DNA of 64,000 nucleotides from Halogeometricum sp. S1BR25-6 (GCF_031624495.1 NZ_JAMQOP010000002.1:806001-870000); one strand, 5' to 3'. Shown: positions 27,078 through 36,544, numbered from the stretch's first letter. Notes: generated by a model not told the origin, from the letters alone. Made by a program: numbers and translations.

Positions 27078-29252
27078 TCAGTCGCTCGCCTCCGCGACGG
27101 GGGAGGGTTCGGGGCGGGGGGTCGAGGGGTGGCGCAGGCGAACCGCGCACTGCTTGACGTTCGCCTCCTTCGAGTGCGGGTCGACGGCGTCGACAGTGAG
27201 GCGGTTCGTCTCGGGGTGGTGGATGGAACACCACAGCAGACCGGCGGGGACCGTCTCGTCGGCTTCGACGACGGCCGGCACGGTGCCGCGGCGGGTGTCC
27301 AGCAGGGTGTGTCGCTCGGACTCCTCGCCGTCCGCGTCGACGGCGGCGTCTCCGGTCTCGTCCGCGTCGACGGCGAGGGCGTCCGCGTGCGCCTCCAGCG
27401 TTTCCGGGGCGGCCCGGACGACGAGCGGTTCCGGTTCGGACTCCCCGCGGGAGCGGACGCCGGTGTTGTAGCCGTCCGACTCGCGGCCGGTGGTGAGCGT
27501 CAGGTCGTACGTGTCGTCCGGTTCCTCGGGGAGCGCCGGGGCGTCGAACGCGGGCGTCGAGACGCGCGCCAGTCCCGAGGGCGTCTCGAAGGACCACGAA
27601 CCGTCGTCGGTCAGGTAGCGGTAGACGGTGCTGTCGGTCGGCCCCTTCGCGGGCCAGCGGACGGCGTACTCCGCATCGAGGCGGTCGTAGGTGATGCCCG
27701 CGCAGTCGGCCTTCGTGCCGGCGGTGAGCCGCCGGAACTCGTCGAATATCTTCGACGGGTCCGCGGGCGGCGACGGAAGGAGGCCGGGGACGACGCGGCG
27801 CGCCACGTCGCAGATGATGTCGAGGTCGGTATGGACGCCCGTCGGCGGGTCGGTGGCCGCGCGGACGCGCGAGACGGTCCGCTCCATGTTTATCGCCGTC
27901 CCCTCCGTCTCGCCCCACGTCGCCGCCGGCAGCACCACGTCGGCGTACTCGGCCGTCTTGGTGCGGAAGGCGTCCTGCACGACGAGGAACGTCTCCTCCA
28001 AGGCGTCGCGGACGGCCCCCCCGTTCGGATAGCCCGCGGCGGGGTTCGTCGCTATCGTCCACAGCACCGTCGGGTCCGAGCGGAGTACGTCGACGGGACC
28101 GGGGCCGGGGTCGTCCGGCAGTCGTTCGACCGGCACGTCCCACTCGTCGGCGACGCGGGCGCGCTCTTCGGGGTCGTCGAAGGCGCGGTGACCGGGCCAA
28201 GAGCCCTTCGAGGAGCAGACGCGGGTGCCCATCGAGTTCGCCTGTCCGGTCAGGGAGAACGGGCCGGACCCGGGGCCGAGGTTGCCCGAGGCGAGACAGA
28301 GGTCGACCAGCGCGCCGGCGGTGGCGCTCCCGCGAACGCTCTGGTTGACGCCCATGCCCCAGTAGACGAGCGTCTTCGACTCGAACGCCGTCGCCAGTCG
28401 CTCCACGGTGTCGACCGAGATGCCCGCGGCCTCGGCGGCGTCCGCGACGGTCGGAAGCGACCGGCGGAGCGAGTCGAAGCCGACGACGTTCTCCGAGAGG
28501 AACGTCTCGTCCACCCGGTCGGTGTCGACGAGGCGACGGAGCACCGCCTGCGCGAGGGCGAGGTCGCCGCCGGGGTCGAGGGCGACGTGTTCGTCGGCCA
28601 GCGCCACCGACTCCGTCTCGACGGGGTCGACGACGATGAGGTCGCCGTCCTGCGCGCTGTCGGTTATCCAGCGGAACATCACGGGATGAGCGACGGCGGG
28701 GTTCGCCCCCCAGACGACGTGTGACTCCGCCTCCGGGATGTCGTCGTAGGAGGGCGGCGGGGCGTCGCTCCCGAACGCGCGGTAGTAGGCGGTGACGGCC
28801 GACGCCATGCACAGCGTCGTGTTCGCGTCGTACAGCCGAGTTCCGAGTCCGCCGCGAGCGAGTTTCCCGAGGGCGTACGCCGCCTCGTTCGTCTGCTGGC
28901 CGCTTCCCAGTATGGCCACCTCGTCGGGGTCCGCGGCCGCGGCGTCGGAGACGGCACTCGCGACCAGACACATCGCGTTCTCCCACGTCGTCGGCACGAG
29001 TTCGTCGTCGCGTCGGACGAGCGGTCGCGTGAGCCACTCCCCCTCCGGTTCCGCTGACTCGCGGATGCCTCGACCGCACGCGAGACCTTGCGAGACGGGG
29101 TGGGCGGGGTCGCCGGTGACGCGTTCGATGCCCGCGCCCGATTCGACCTCGCGGTGGACGTGCCCGCATCCGACCGCACACCGCATGCACGTCGTCGAGA
29201 CCTGTCTAGCCACGGACGCCACCTCCCCCGCCGAGAGTAGACGATTCGCCAC
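27078..29252 (-). CDS. nasA: Assimilatory nitrate reductase NasA-like molybdoenzyme
   Basis: About 724 residues of the DMSO-reductase superfamily. A [4Fe-4S] site C-x2-C-x3-C-x29-C sits at C22, C25, C29 and C59 (TCMRCAVGCG, LACGRG). Cofactor-binding blocks include VYWGMGVNQSVRGSA, PFSLTGQANSMGTR and VVLPAATWGETEGTAINMER. No Tat signal is present, which argues for a cytoplasmic assimilatory enzyme reducing nitrate to nitrite. The adjacent mobA supports this. The start is uncertain: GTG at 29252 or an internal GTG at 29222. No transporter or nitrite reductase gene lies beside it here. Confidence 0.85.
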   Translation of the reverse strand: MANRLLSAGEVASVARQVSTTCMRCAVGCGHVHREVESGAGIERVTGDPAHPVSQGLACGRGIRESAEPEGEWLTRPLVRRDDELVPTTWENAMCLVASAVSDAAAADPDEVAILGSGQQTNEAAYALGKLARGGLGTRLYDANTTLCMASAVTAYYRAFGSDAPPPSYDDIPEAESHVVWGANPAVAHPVMFRWITDSAQDGDLIVVDPVETESVALADEHVALDPGGDLALAQAVLRRLVDTDRVDETFLSENVVGFDSLRRSLPTVADAAEAAGISVDTVERLATAFESKTLVYWGMGVNQSVRGSATAGALVDLCLASGNLGPGSGPFSLTGQANSMGTRVCSSKGSWPGHRAFDDPEERARVADEWDVPVERLPDDPGPGPVDVLRSDPTVLWTIATNPAAGYPNGGAVRDALEETFLVVQDAFRTKTAEYADVVLPAATWGETEGTAINMERTVSRVRAATDPPTGVHTDLDIICDVARRVVPGLLPSPPADPSKIFDEFRRLTAGTKADCAGITYDRLDAEYAVRWPAKGPTDSTVYRYLTDDGSWSFETPSGLARVSTPAFDAPALPEEPDDTYDLTLTTGRESDGYNTGVRSRGESEPEPLVVRAAPETLEAHADALAVDADETGDAAVDADGEESERHTLLDTRRGTVPAVVEADETVPAGLLWCSIHHPETNRLTVDAVDPHSKEANVKQCAVRLRHPSTPRPEPSPVAEASD

Positions 29253-29375
29253 CGGAAGAGCGGATTCGCCGACCGCTCGAAATCTGAATCACGATACTTT
29301 GTGAAATACCACGGCACTTAGAGCTAATCGTTGAACAGATAAGCCTAGAATTGACACCACGGGTGAGCATCAAAT

Positions 29376-29394
29376 ACCTAATACAATAATAGGT
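29376..29394. promoter_or_regulatory. AT-rich near-palindrome between nasA and the AAA ATPase gene
   Basis: ACCTAATACAATAATAGGT is a near-perfect 19-bp palindrome (ACCTA/TAGGT arms) in an unusually AT-rich stretch. It lies in the 238-base gap between the divergent nasA and AAA ATPase genes, about 125 bases before nasA and 97 before the ATPase. Its symmetry suggests a dimeric regulator site, perhaps for nitrogen control. That is inference. Confidence 0.4.
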
Positions 29395-29490
29395 GTGCGT
29401 TCGTCTACTCGGCGTTCGGTTCGGGCGCTCCCGGCGCGCCGTCGGCGGTATTCGACGGTCTTATGCCATCCGGAGGGTAACGTTGTTGGG

Positions 29491-30876
29491 ATGAGTGACC
29501 CGGCTCTCGAGGTGGTCGAGTTCCTCCTCACGGCGAATCTGTACACCGAAAACCGTGAGTTAGATGAGAACGACCTCCCGCCGCGGTATCGCCGCGTCTT
29601 TTGGACGGACCCGCCGGACGACGACGACGAGGACGACAGCGACGAGACGGCCCCAATCGGCATCGAACGCCCCCTGGTGGTGACCGACAGCATCGCCCGT
29701 AAAGCGACCGGCGTCGAACGCCCCTGGGAAGCGGTCTCGGACCTCATGTTCACCCAGCGCGAGGACTTCTCCGGCCGCATCTCGCTCACGCAACCGGACA
29801 TGGCCATCGACTGGTTCCTCGACCGGGCCGACCACGAGCGGTTGTCGACGAACCCCACCGTCGCCGCCGCCGTCGAGGACCGCGAGGAGGTCGACGTGAC
29901 CCACGCGGAGGCGCGCGAGCAAACCCGTTCTATCCAGGCCGACCGCGTCTGGATCGACAGCCTGCTCGACCAGTACTTCGACGAGGAGGAGGACGCCGAG
30001 ATGCTGGACCTCGTGCAGGTCCGCGCGCCCGAGGAGATAGAGATGACCCTGACGGATCTCGTGTTGACGCAGGACCAGGAGGGGGAAATCCAGAAACTGA
30101 TGAAGGCCATCGAACACCGCGAGTACCTCGCGGACATCGGCCTCCGCGAGATAGGCAAGATACTGTTCGTCGGCCCGCCGGGCACCGGGAAGACGACCGT
30201 CTCGCGAGCGCTCGCACACGAACTCGGCCTCCCGTTCGTCGAGGTGAAACTCTCGATGATAACGAGCCAGTACCTCGGCGAGACCGCCAAGAACGTCGAG
30301 AAGACATTCGAGGTGGCCAAACGGCTCTCCCCCTGCATCCTCTTCATCGACGAGTTCGACTCGGTGGCGAAGACCCGCCGGTCGGACGAGCACGCCGCCC
30401 TCAAACGCGCCGTCAACACGCTATTGAAGAGCATCGACGACATCTCGCTCATCCGCGACGAGGTCATCCTCATCGGCGCGACGAACCACCCTGACCAACT
30501 CGACGCGGCGGCGTGGCGGCGCTTCGACGAAATCGTCAACTTCCCCAAGCCGGACCAGCAGATGCGCGCCGACATCCTCCGCATCATCACGAAACGGATG
30601 GACGTCGCGGAGTTCGACCCCGACTCCGTCGCGGAGCGAACCGAGGGACTCACCGGCTCTGACCTCCGCATGGTCCTCCGCGAGGCGGTCCTCGAAGCCC
30701 TCACCGAAGAGCGGATGTCGCTCACGCAGGAGGACATCCTCGACGCCGTGGAGGACTTCGAGGAGCGGGACAACCTGAAGAACATGGACATGATGTCCGA
30801 CGGCGAGCAGTTGGTGGCGGGCGACGGCGGCGGAAGCGGCGACGAACACTCGCACGACCACGGCCACGACGACTGA
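29491..30876 (+). CDS. AAA family ATPase, haloarchaeal type
   Basis: 461 residues. The N-terminal 200 residues carry an acidic stretch (PPDDDDEDDSDET) and no recognised domain. The AAA module follows: Walker A FVGPPGTGKTTVSRALA, Walker B SPCILFIDEFDSVAKTRR, sensor 1 ILIGATNHPDQLD, and an arginine-finger region AAWRRFDEIV. A His/Asp-rich tail closes the protein (HSHDHGHDD). It probably remodels a protein substrate in the cytoplasm; the client is unknown. It is not PAN or Cdc48, since it lacks their N-domains and second AAA module. TCTTATGC about 27 nt upstream is a plausible promoter. Confidence 0.82.
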   Translation: MSDPALEVVEFLLTANLYTENRELDENDLPPRYRRVFWTDPPDDDDEDDSDETAPIGIERPLVVTDSIARKATGVERPWEAVSDLMFTQREDFSGRISLTQPDMAIDWFLDRADHERLSTNPTVAAAVEDREEVDVTHAEAREQTRSIQADRVWIDSLLDQYFDEEEDAEMLDLVQVRAPEEIEMTLTDLVLTQDQEGEIQKLMKAIEHREYLADIGLREIGKILFVGPPGTGKTTVSRALAHELGLPFVEVKLSMITSQYLGETAKNVEKTFEVAKRLSPCILFIDEFDSVAKTRRSDEHAALKRAVNTLLKSIDDISLIRDEVILIGATNHPDQLDAAAWRRFDEIVNFPKPDQQMRADILRIITKRMDVAEFDPDSVAERTEGLTGSDLRMVLREAVLEALTEERMSLTQEDILDAVEDFEERDNLKNMDMMSDGEQLVAGDGGGSGDEHSHDHGHDD

Positions 30877-30948
30877 GGGCGCGGCCTCTCGTCTCTTTTC
30901 TTTCGCCTTCGACTACGCTTATCACCCCGCCGTCCCCTACACCCGACG

Positions 30949-31773
30949 ATGCGCGTCACCCTCCTCGGAACGGGCGACACCACGGGCACGCCGACCGTCG
31001 GGTGCGACTGCGACACCTGCCGCGAGGCGCGCGCCCGGGGCGTCGAGCGGTCGCGCTTTTCGGTCCACATCGAGAACACGCGGACCGGCGAGTCGCTGCT
31101 CGTCGACTTCAGCCCCGACTTCCGCCAGCAGTTTCTGACGCACGACGTCCCCCTCCCCGACGCGGGCCTCGTCAGCCACATCCACTTCGACCACGTCGAC
31201 GGCCTCGGGAACGCCTACCGGGTGTTCGACGACCTGCCGGTCCACGCGGCCGACGAGGTGGACCCGAAGACGGGGCGGAGCGTCGCGGGCACCGTCTCGC
31301 AGAAGTACGACTACCTCGACCGAATCACGGTGCGCGAGCAGACTCCCTTCGAGACGTTCCGGACGTGCGGTCTCGACGTGACGCTCGTCCCCGTCGACCA
31401 CCCGCCGCTGGTCTGCTACGGGCTGACGGTCGAAGACCCCGAGACGGGCGCGAAGCTCTCGCTATCGGGCGATACGAGCTACGGCGTCCCCGAGGAGTCG
31501 CGGGAGGCGCTCGCGAACCCCGACCTCTTCTTGGCCGACGCCATCGTCCCGGCGTCGCTCTGCGAGCACCACCCGCTCGGCGGCAAGCACCACGACGCCG
31601 ACGGCGTCCCGCGGACGTTCGGCACGAAGCACATGACGCGGGAGGGGGCACTGGACCTCGCCGCGGACGTGAACGCCGAACGGACCCGACTCGTCCACAC
31701 GGCGCATTTCTATCCGGTCGAAGAGGCGTTCGAGGAACCGCTGGCGCTCGACGGCGAACAGTACGAGCTCTGA
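30949..31773 (+). CDS. MBL-fold hydrolase, PhnP/RNase Z-like
   Basis: 274 residues. MRVTLLGTGDTTGTPTVGCDCDTC is the typical start of the PhnP-like group, with cysteines that can bind a structural zinc. Catalytic metal ligands follow in SHIHFDHVDGLGNAYRV, LVPVDHP, LSLSGDTSYG and LVHTAHFYP. Family members hydrolyse cyclic phosphodiesters. A small membrane protein starts five bases after the stop. GCTTATCA lies about 30 nt upstream of the ATG and would give an almost leaderless transcript. Confidence 0.85.
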   Translation: MRVTLLGTGDTTGTPTVGCDCDTCREARARGVERSRFSVHIENTRTGESLLVDFSPDFRQQFLTHDVPLPDAGLVSHIHFDHVDGLGNAYRVFDDLPVHAADEVDPKTGRSVAGTVSQKYDYLDRITVREQTPFETFRTCGLDVTLVPVDHPPLVCYGLTVEDPETGAKLSLSGDTSYGVPEESREALANPDLFLADAIVPASLCEHHPLGGKHHDADGVPRTFGTKHMTREGALDLAADVNAERTRLVHTAHFYPVEEAFEEPLALDGEQYEL

Positions 31774-31778
31774 ACCCC

Positions 31779-31985
31779 GTGGAAACACCACCCGGACTCC
31801 CGTACGCCGTCGGCAGTGCCCTCGCCGGCGGCGGCGTCTACGCGGCCGTTTCGGTTGCGCTGACGGGGCGTGTCGACTTTCTCGGCGGCGCCGTCTTCGT
31901 CGTGGTGCTCGGCGTCGTCGTGACCATCGGTCTCGTCCACGCCGACCGGGGGGAGCGCGGAGACGGGAACGGAGACGAGAAGTGA
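31779..31985 (+). CDS. Small two-helix membrane protein, unknown
   Basis: 68 residues from a GTG at 31779, five bases after the MBL hydrolase stop. Two hydrophobic segments, LPYAVGSALAGGGVYAAVSVAL and LGGAVFVVVLGVVVTIGLV (split for reading), precede a charged tail GERGDGNGDEK. I do not recognise it. The tight spacing suggests co-transcription with the hydrolase. It converges on the DUF5787 gene. Confidence 0.55.
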   Translation: METPPGLPYAVGSALAGGGVYAAVSVALTGRVDFLGGAVFVVVLGVVVTIGLVHADRGERGDGNGDEK

Positions 31986-31998
31986 GCGCGAGCCGCGG

Positions 31999-33024
31999 TC
32001 ACAGAAACCGGTCTAGCCCGCTCTGTCGGCGTGCGACGCCCGCGGGGTCCACGACCCACGGCGTCCGGTCGTCTCGGAGCGTCGCGGCGTCGACGGCGGG
32101 CGACTCCCCCGCTTCGAACGCCGGGCAGTCGTCGCCGCAGTCGCGGCCGGGGTCGACGACGCGGCCGAAGTGAGCGCAGTAGGGGCGGCCGTCGTCGGTG
32201 GCCCGTGCGCTGGCGCACGGGGGGAACTCGTACGTCCGCCAGCCCTTGCCGTAGGTCCGCTCTGCGACGCGGAGTCGCGCGAGTCGCTTCTCTTCCGCGG
32301 AGACGACCGTCACGTCGGTTCGGAGGGGGTGCTCGGCGGCGAGTTCGACGCCCGGACCGGCCGCGTCGAGCGGCGTCGGGTCGCGGACGACGGTCCGTTC
32401 GCCCGTCGCCGGGTCGAACCGCCAGACGCCGACCGCCTCGGGGATGCGGTTGAGGTGCGCGCGGGTGACGTGGCTCTCCGTGGCCAACACCACCTCGTCG
32501 AACAGGCCGAGAGAGACGTCCGTCCGGAGTTGACGCTCCAAGTCGCCGGGGGCGTCTAGGTCGGGTTTGTTCTCGACGCCGACGAGCGACGCGAACCACT
32601 CCTCCGGGTAGCGCGTCGTCCGCCGGACGTACTCGCGGCCGCCGCGGACCTCCGAGTCGAAGAAGCCCGCCTCGACGGCGGCGTCGACCGTCTCCCGCGC
32701 CGTCTCGCGGTGGCAGTCGAACGCGTCGCGCCAGAACACCGCCTCGCCGACGCCGACGTCGCTCGTCACTGCGCGGACCGGAATCGTCCGCTCGGAGATT
32801 GCCGCGCGGTCGTCGAACGCCGGGCCGGGGACGAGGCCGCAGACGTCGACGACGCGGCGGGCGGGCGCGGCGACGGCGGCGCCGAGTTGGCGGCCGAGCA
32901 CCCAGTCGGTCGCCTCTTCGAGGTGCGAGCAGAGGGCGAGTTCGAAGGCGAACTCTCGGGGGCCGTCGGCGTCGGCGTGCACGTACCGGACCGTGGGTGC
33001 GGGGCGGGCAAAAGCGACTCGCAC
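31999..33024 (-). CDS. DUF5787 family protein, possible PD-(D/E)XK nuclease with Cys cluster
   Basis: Up to 341 residues from the GTG at 33024. An alternative GTG at 32982, just before the conserved-looking REFAFELALCSHLE, is equally possible. GRQLG, RRVVDVCGL (D60) and VGVENKPDL (E151-x-K153) resemble the D...ExK core of PD-(D/E)XK nucleases. Four cysteines near the C-terminus (C270, C283, C296, C300) plus C32 could bind a metal or an Fe-S cluster. The DUF5787 name is from memory of haloarchaeal annotation and the nuclease idea is inference. It is divergent from the DUF6517 lipoprotein. Confidence 0.7.
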   Translation of the reverse strand: MRVAFARPAPTVRYVHADADGPREFAFELALCSHLEEATDWVLGRQLGAAVAAPARRVVDVCGLVPGPAFDDRAAISERTIPVRAVTSDVGVGEAVFWRDAFDCHRETARETVDAAVEAGFFDSEVRGGREYVRRTTRYPEEWFASLVGVENKPDLDAPGDLERQLRTDVSLGLFDEVVLATESHVTRAHLNRIPEAVGVWRFDPATGERTVVRDPTPLDAAGPGVELAAEHPLRTDVTVVSAEEKRLARLRVAERTYGKGWRTYEFPPCASARATDDGRPYCAHFGRVVDPGRDCGDDCPAFEAGESPAVDAATLRDDRTPWVVDPAGVARRQSGLDRFL

Positions 33025-33086
33025 TCGTATATCAAATCAGATAATTCATGGAAAAAGTACTTTATCGCTCGGGGACGAGATTCGCC

Positions 33087-33941
33087 ATGGAAGGGAACAC
33101 GGAATCGGGCACCGAAGCGAACGAACCGAACCGACGGGCGCGCGACCGGGCGGGAACGACCCACCGCCGCGCGTTCCTCGGCCTCGCGGCCGCGGCGGGG
33201 ACCGCGGCCCTCGCCGGATGTAGCGGCGCGTCGGGGGCCGTCAGCGCGGCGCGCCGGCCGCCGGCCGTGCCGGAGGGACGCCTCTCGGAGGGCGGGTGGG
33301 AGCGCATGGACGACGTGACGCAGGACCCGGCGTTCGAGCAGGACGCCGGACCGGTGACGGTGACGGCGTCGACGCGGACGCTGCTGTACGAGGACGCCGG
33401 CCTGCGCACCGAAATCGAGGAGAAGACGCTCGGGCAGGCGTCCGGACAGTTCGCCACGTTCTTCGCCTCGCGGGTGACGTTCGACCCCGACCTGACGAGT
33501 CTGCCCGCCGGCGCGGGTCGAAAAGAACTGCTCGAACAGGTGGAGTCGCAGTCACGGGCGCAGTTCGAGGCGCGACTGAAAGAGGCCGGCCTCGCGCCGG
33601 TCGAACAAGTCGGAACGGGGTCGTTCGACGTGGCCTCGGGCGCGTCGGCCCGCCTGACCGAGTACGAGGCGACGTACGCCTTCGAGGGGTTCAGCGTCAA
33701 CGTGGGCGCCGAACCCATCACCATCGAGGGCGGCGAGATACCCGTCGCGGGCCACCTCGCGGCGTGGATTGCGAGCGACTCGGTGCTCGTCGCCGGCGGC
33801 GCCTACCCGGCGGCGAACTTCGCGCGCGAGGTGACGGAGTCGCCCTCGGCGGCCATCGACCTCAGCGTGGACATCGACCTCGGGTTGACGCCCGAGGCGT
33901 ACCGAGAGGAACTGTTCGGCCTGATGCGCCGCGTCGAGTAG
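33087..33941 (+). CDS. DUF6517-like Tat lipoprotein, unknown
   Basis: 284 residues. The signal has a twin arginine ([20 protein letters not shown]) and ends at a lipobox cysteine (LAGCSG). The mature part is acidic and alternates strands, including [19 protein letters not shown] and ends [14 protein letters not shown]. It resembles the haloarchaeal DUF6517 family, function unknown, probably anchored on the outer face. I choose the ATG at 33087: ACTTTATCG lies about 27 nt before it, whereas the earlier ATG at 33048 lies ahead of that promoter. Confidence 0.75.
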   Translation: MEGNTESGTEANEPNRRARDRAGTTHRRAFLGLAAAAGTAALAGCSGASGAVSAARRPPAVPEGRLSEGGWERMDDVTQDPAFEQDAGPVTVTASTRTLLYEDAGLRTEIEEKTLGQASGQFATFFASRVTFDPDLTSLPAGAGRKELLEQVESQSRAQFEARLKEAGLAPVEQVGTGSFDVASGASARLTEYEATYAFEGFSVNVGAEPITIEGGEIPVAGHLAAWIASDSVLVAGGAYPAANFAREVTESPSAAIDLSVDIDLGLTPEAYREELFGLMRRVE

Positions 33942-34027
33942 CGACGGGACGGACCCGGACGAGCCGAATCAGGCGTCAGTGCGTGTCTCGGTGGCACGCG
34001 GCGCGCGTCGAGCGCCGCGAGAACAGC

Positions 34028-34080
34028 AACTTTATCAGTCGTTCGGGGCGAAACTTCCCCAAGATTACTCTCAGGAGGTC
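34028..34080 (+). promoter_or_regulatory. Promoter and Shine-Dalgarno site of the aIF2-gamma operon
   Basis: ACTTTATCAG (about 34030-34039) is a TATA-like box and AGGAGG (34073-34078) is a full Shine-Dalgarno sequence, with the ATG three bases later at 34082. The predicted leader is about 20-25 nt. Confidence 0.65.
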
Positions 34081-34081
34081 A

Positions 34082-35314
34082 ATGGTGACACAAAATCCAC
34101 AGCAACCGGAGGTGAACATCGGACTCGTCGGTCACGTCGACCACGGAAAGACGACGCTCGTGCAGGCGTTGTCGGGGTCGTGGACCGACCAGCATTCCGA
34201 GGAGATGAAACGCGGCATCTCCATCCGCCTCGGTTACGCAGACGCGACGTTCCGACAGATTCCCGGCATCGACGCGCCGGAGTGCTACACCGTCGAGGAG
34301 ACGGACGAAGACGGCAACGAGACCGACGTGCTCAGAACCGTGTCGTTCGTCGACGCGCCCGGCCACGAGACGCTCATGGCGACGATGCTCTCGGGCGCGG
34401 CTATCATGGACGGTGCCGTTCTGGTCGTGAGCGCGACCGAGGACGTCCCGCAGGCGCAGACCGAAGAGCACCTGATGGCGCTCGACATCATCGGTATCGA
34501 CAACATCGTGGTCGCACAGAACAAGGTCGACCTCGTCGACCGCGACCGCGCGGTCGAGAACTACGAGCAGATACAGGAGTTCGTGAAGGGCACCGTCGCG
34601 GAGGACGCCCCCATCGTCCCCATCAGCGCCCAACAGGAGGTCAACATCGACCTCCTCATCGACGCCATCGAGCGCGAGATTCCGACGCCCGAGCGCGACG
34701 AGTCGGAGGCCGCGCGGATGTTCACGGCGCGGTCGTTCGACATCAACCGGCCCGGCACGACGTGGGAGGACCTCTCCGGCGGCGTCATCGGCGGGTCCGT
34801 CGTCGAGGGGAAACTCTCGGAAGGCGAGGAACTCGAACTCCGTCCCGGCCGCGAGGTCGACGAGGGCGGACAGACCGAGTGGCGGCCCATCACGACCGAC
34901 ATCCGCTCGCTGCAGGCCGGCGGAGAAATGACCGACGAGGTGCGGCCCGGCGGCCTCTGCGGCGTCGGGACCGGTCTCGACCCCAGCCTCACGAAGGGTG
35001 ACGCCCTCGCCGGACAGGTCGCGGGCGAACCCGGGACGCTGCCGCCGACGCGCGAGGAGTTCACGATGGACGTCGACCTCCTCGAACGCGTCGTCGGCGA
35101 GGACGAAGAGGAGATAGAGGAGATTTCGACGGGCGAGCCGCTGATGCTCACCGTCGGCACGGCGACCACCGTCGGCGCGGTGACGAGCGCGCGGTCGGGC
35201 GAGGCCGAAGTCTCGCTGAAGCGCCCCGTCTGTGCCGCCGAGGGTGCGAAGATAGCCATCAACCGCCGCGTCGGCGCGCGGTGGCGCCTCATCGGTATCG
35301 GGACCCTCAAGTGA
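34082..35314 (+). CDS. eif2g: Translation initiation factor aIF2 gamma subunit
   Basis: 410 residues, full length. GTPase motifs: G1 [15 protein letters not shown], switch region [12 protein letters not shown]3 [12 protein letters not shown]4 [10 protein letters not shown] and G5 PISAQQ, followed by domains II and III ending [16 protein letters not shown]. With the alpha and beta subunits it brings initiator Met-tRNA to the 30S subunit. The zinc-knuckle cysteines seen in many archaeal orthologues are largely absent: only one cysteine (PECYTVEE) remains in that region, as is usual for haloarchaeal forms. Its TGA overlaps the GTG of the PIN gene. Confidence 0.96.
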   Translation: MVTQNPQQPEVNIGLVGHVDHGKTTLVQALSGSWTDQHSEEMKRGISIRLGYADATFRQIPGIDAPECYTVEETDEDGNETDVLRTVSFVDAPGHETLMATMLSGAAIMDGAVLVVSATEDVPQAQTEEHLMALDIIGIDNIVVAQNKVDLVDRDRAVENYEQIQEFVKGTVAEDAPIVPISAQQEVNIDLLIDAIEREIPTPERDESEAARMFTARSFDINRPGTTWEDLSGGVIGGSVVEGKLSEGEELELRPGREVDEGGQTEWRPITTDIRSLQAGGEMTDEVRPGGLCGVGTGLDPSLTKGDALAGQVAGEPGTLPPTREEFTMDVDLLERVVGEDEEEIEEISTGEPLMLTVGTATTVGAVTSARSGEAEVSLKRPVCAAEGAKIAINRRVGARWRLIGIGTLK

Positions 35315-35754
35315 CGACGGAGACACGACACCGGACGGACGCGAACGCGGACGTCGACGCCGGGAGCGCACCGACCACGGTGCTGCTCGACACGAACGCG
35401 CTGATGATGCCCGTGGAACTCGACGTCCGTGTGTTCGAGGAACTCGACCGACTGCTGGCCGCAGACGCCGACCTCGTGGTCCCCGAACCCGTCGCGCGGG
35501 AGTTGGAGAAACTCTCCGACGGGAGCGGGGCCGAGGCCGTCGCGGCGAGCGTCGGGTCGGACCTCGCCGCCGACCGGTGCCGTGTCGTCGACGCCGAGGA
35601 GACGTACGCTGACGACGCCGTGGTGGAACTCGCAGCACGCGGGGCCGACTACGTCGTCACGAACGACAGACCCCTTCGCGACCGACTGCTCGAACGCAGC
35701 GTACGGGTAATCGGTATAAGGGGGCGCGACAAACTGGACATAACAGAGCCTTAG
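35311..35754 (+). CDS. PIN-domain protein (FCF1/VapC9-like) in the aIF2-gamma operon
   Basis: 147 residues from a GTG whose last bases overlap the aIF2-gamma stop (GTGA). Catalytic acids of the PIN fold appear in [54 protein letters not shown]. This is the archaeal relative of FCF1/UTP24, which acts in rRNA processing. Position directly after aIF2-gamma and before rpo7 is conserved in archaea, so a housekeeping RNase role is more likely than a toxin. Confidence 0.88.
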   Translation: MTTETRHRTDANADVDAGSAPTTVLLDTNALMMPVELDVRVFEELDRLLAADADLVVPEPVARELEKLSDGSGAEAVAASVGSDLAADRCRVVDAEETYADDAVVELAARGADYVVTNDRPLRDRLLERSVRVIGIRGRDKLDITEP

Positions 35755-35761
35755 CACTACG

Positions 35762-36340
35762 ATGTACAAACGGGTACGACTCACAGACACAGTGGAGGTT
35801 CCGCCGGAGCATCTCGCTGACGTGACCCCCTTGCGGGTCAAGCGACTCCTGCAGGACAAGTTGGAAGGACGGATGGACGAAGACGTCGGGAGCGTCGTGA
35901 GCGTCGTCGACGTACACGACATCGGCGAAGGGACGGTGCTGCCGGGACGGGCGGGCGTCTACTACGAAGCGGAGTTCGACGCCCTCACCTTCGACCCCGA
36001 CATGCAGGAGGTCATCGACGGGCAGGTCGTCGAGGTGGTGGAGTTCGGCGCCTTCGTCGGCATCGGCCCCGTCGACGGCCTGCTGCACGTCTCGCAGATA
36101 TCCGACGAATACCTCGCCTACGACGGCGAGAATCAACAGCTCGCCTCGACGGAGTCGAACCGCACGCTCGGCGTCGGCGACTCCGTGCGGGTGCGCGTCG
36201 TCACGAAGAGCATCGACGAGCGCAACCCGCGCGACTCGAAGATTGGGCTCACGGCGAAACAGCCCGGACTCGGCAAGCACGGGTGGCTCGAATCCGACCG
36301 TCAGGTCACCGAGGCGACGACGGAAGCGGAGGGCCAGTAG
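35762..36340 (+). CDS. rpo7: RNA polymerase subunit Rpo7 (E')
   Basis: 192 residues. The N-terminal RNP-like domain starts MYKRVRLTDTVEVPPEHLAD. The C-terminal S1/OB domain includes GQVVEVVEFGAFVGIGPVDGLLHVSQI. With Rpo4 it forms the stalk of archaeal RNA polymerase, aiding promoter opening and RNA binding. It starts 7 bases after the PIN gene and its TAG directly abuts the spt4 ATG. Confidence 0.95.
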   Translation: MYKRVRLTDTVEVPPEHLADVTPLRVKRLLQDKLEGRMDEDVGSVVSVVDVHDIGEGTVLPGRAGVYYEAEFDALTFDPDMQEVIDGQVVEVVEFGAFVGIGPVDGLLHVSQISDEYLAYDGENQQLASTESNRTLGVGDSVRVRVVTKSIDERNPRDSKIGLTAKQPGLGKHGWLESDRQVTEATTEAEGQ

Positions 36341-36538
36341 ATGGCCAAGCCGCGTCTCGCCTGCCGCGAGTGCCACTACATCAACATGCCCGACTCGCAA
36401 GCGTGCGAGAGCTGCGGTTCGTCGAGCCTCACGGAGGACTGGGCGGGCTACGTCGTCATCACGCACCCCGAGACGAGCGAGATAGCGACCGAGATGAACG
36501 TGGACGAGGCCGGCGGCTACGCGCTGAAGGTCCGCTGA
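36341..36538 (+). CDS. spt4: Transcription elongation factor Spt4 (RpoE'')
   Basis: 65 residues with a zinc ribbon C-x2-C...C-x2-C (LACRECHYIN, ACESCGSSS) and the Spt4 block EDWAGYVVITHPETSEIA. It pairs with Spt5 to keep RNA polymerase processive. It starts on the base after the rpo7 stop and is followed after six bases by the dephospho-CoA kinase gene. Confidence 0.95.
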   Translation: MAKPRLACRECHYINMPDSQACESCGSSSLTEDWAGYVVITHPETSEIATEMNVDEAGGYALKVR

Positions 36539-36544
36539 CCGGCG

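Noticed and set aside
26346-28724. 792-codon plus-strand frame over mobA and nasA
   Set aside because: It crosses two real genes on the other strand and shows no domain.
29491-30876. AAA ATPase as proteasome-activating nucleotidase or Cdc48
   Set aside because: It has one AAA module and lacks the coiled-coil/OB region of PAN and the N-D1-D2 layout of Cdc48.
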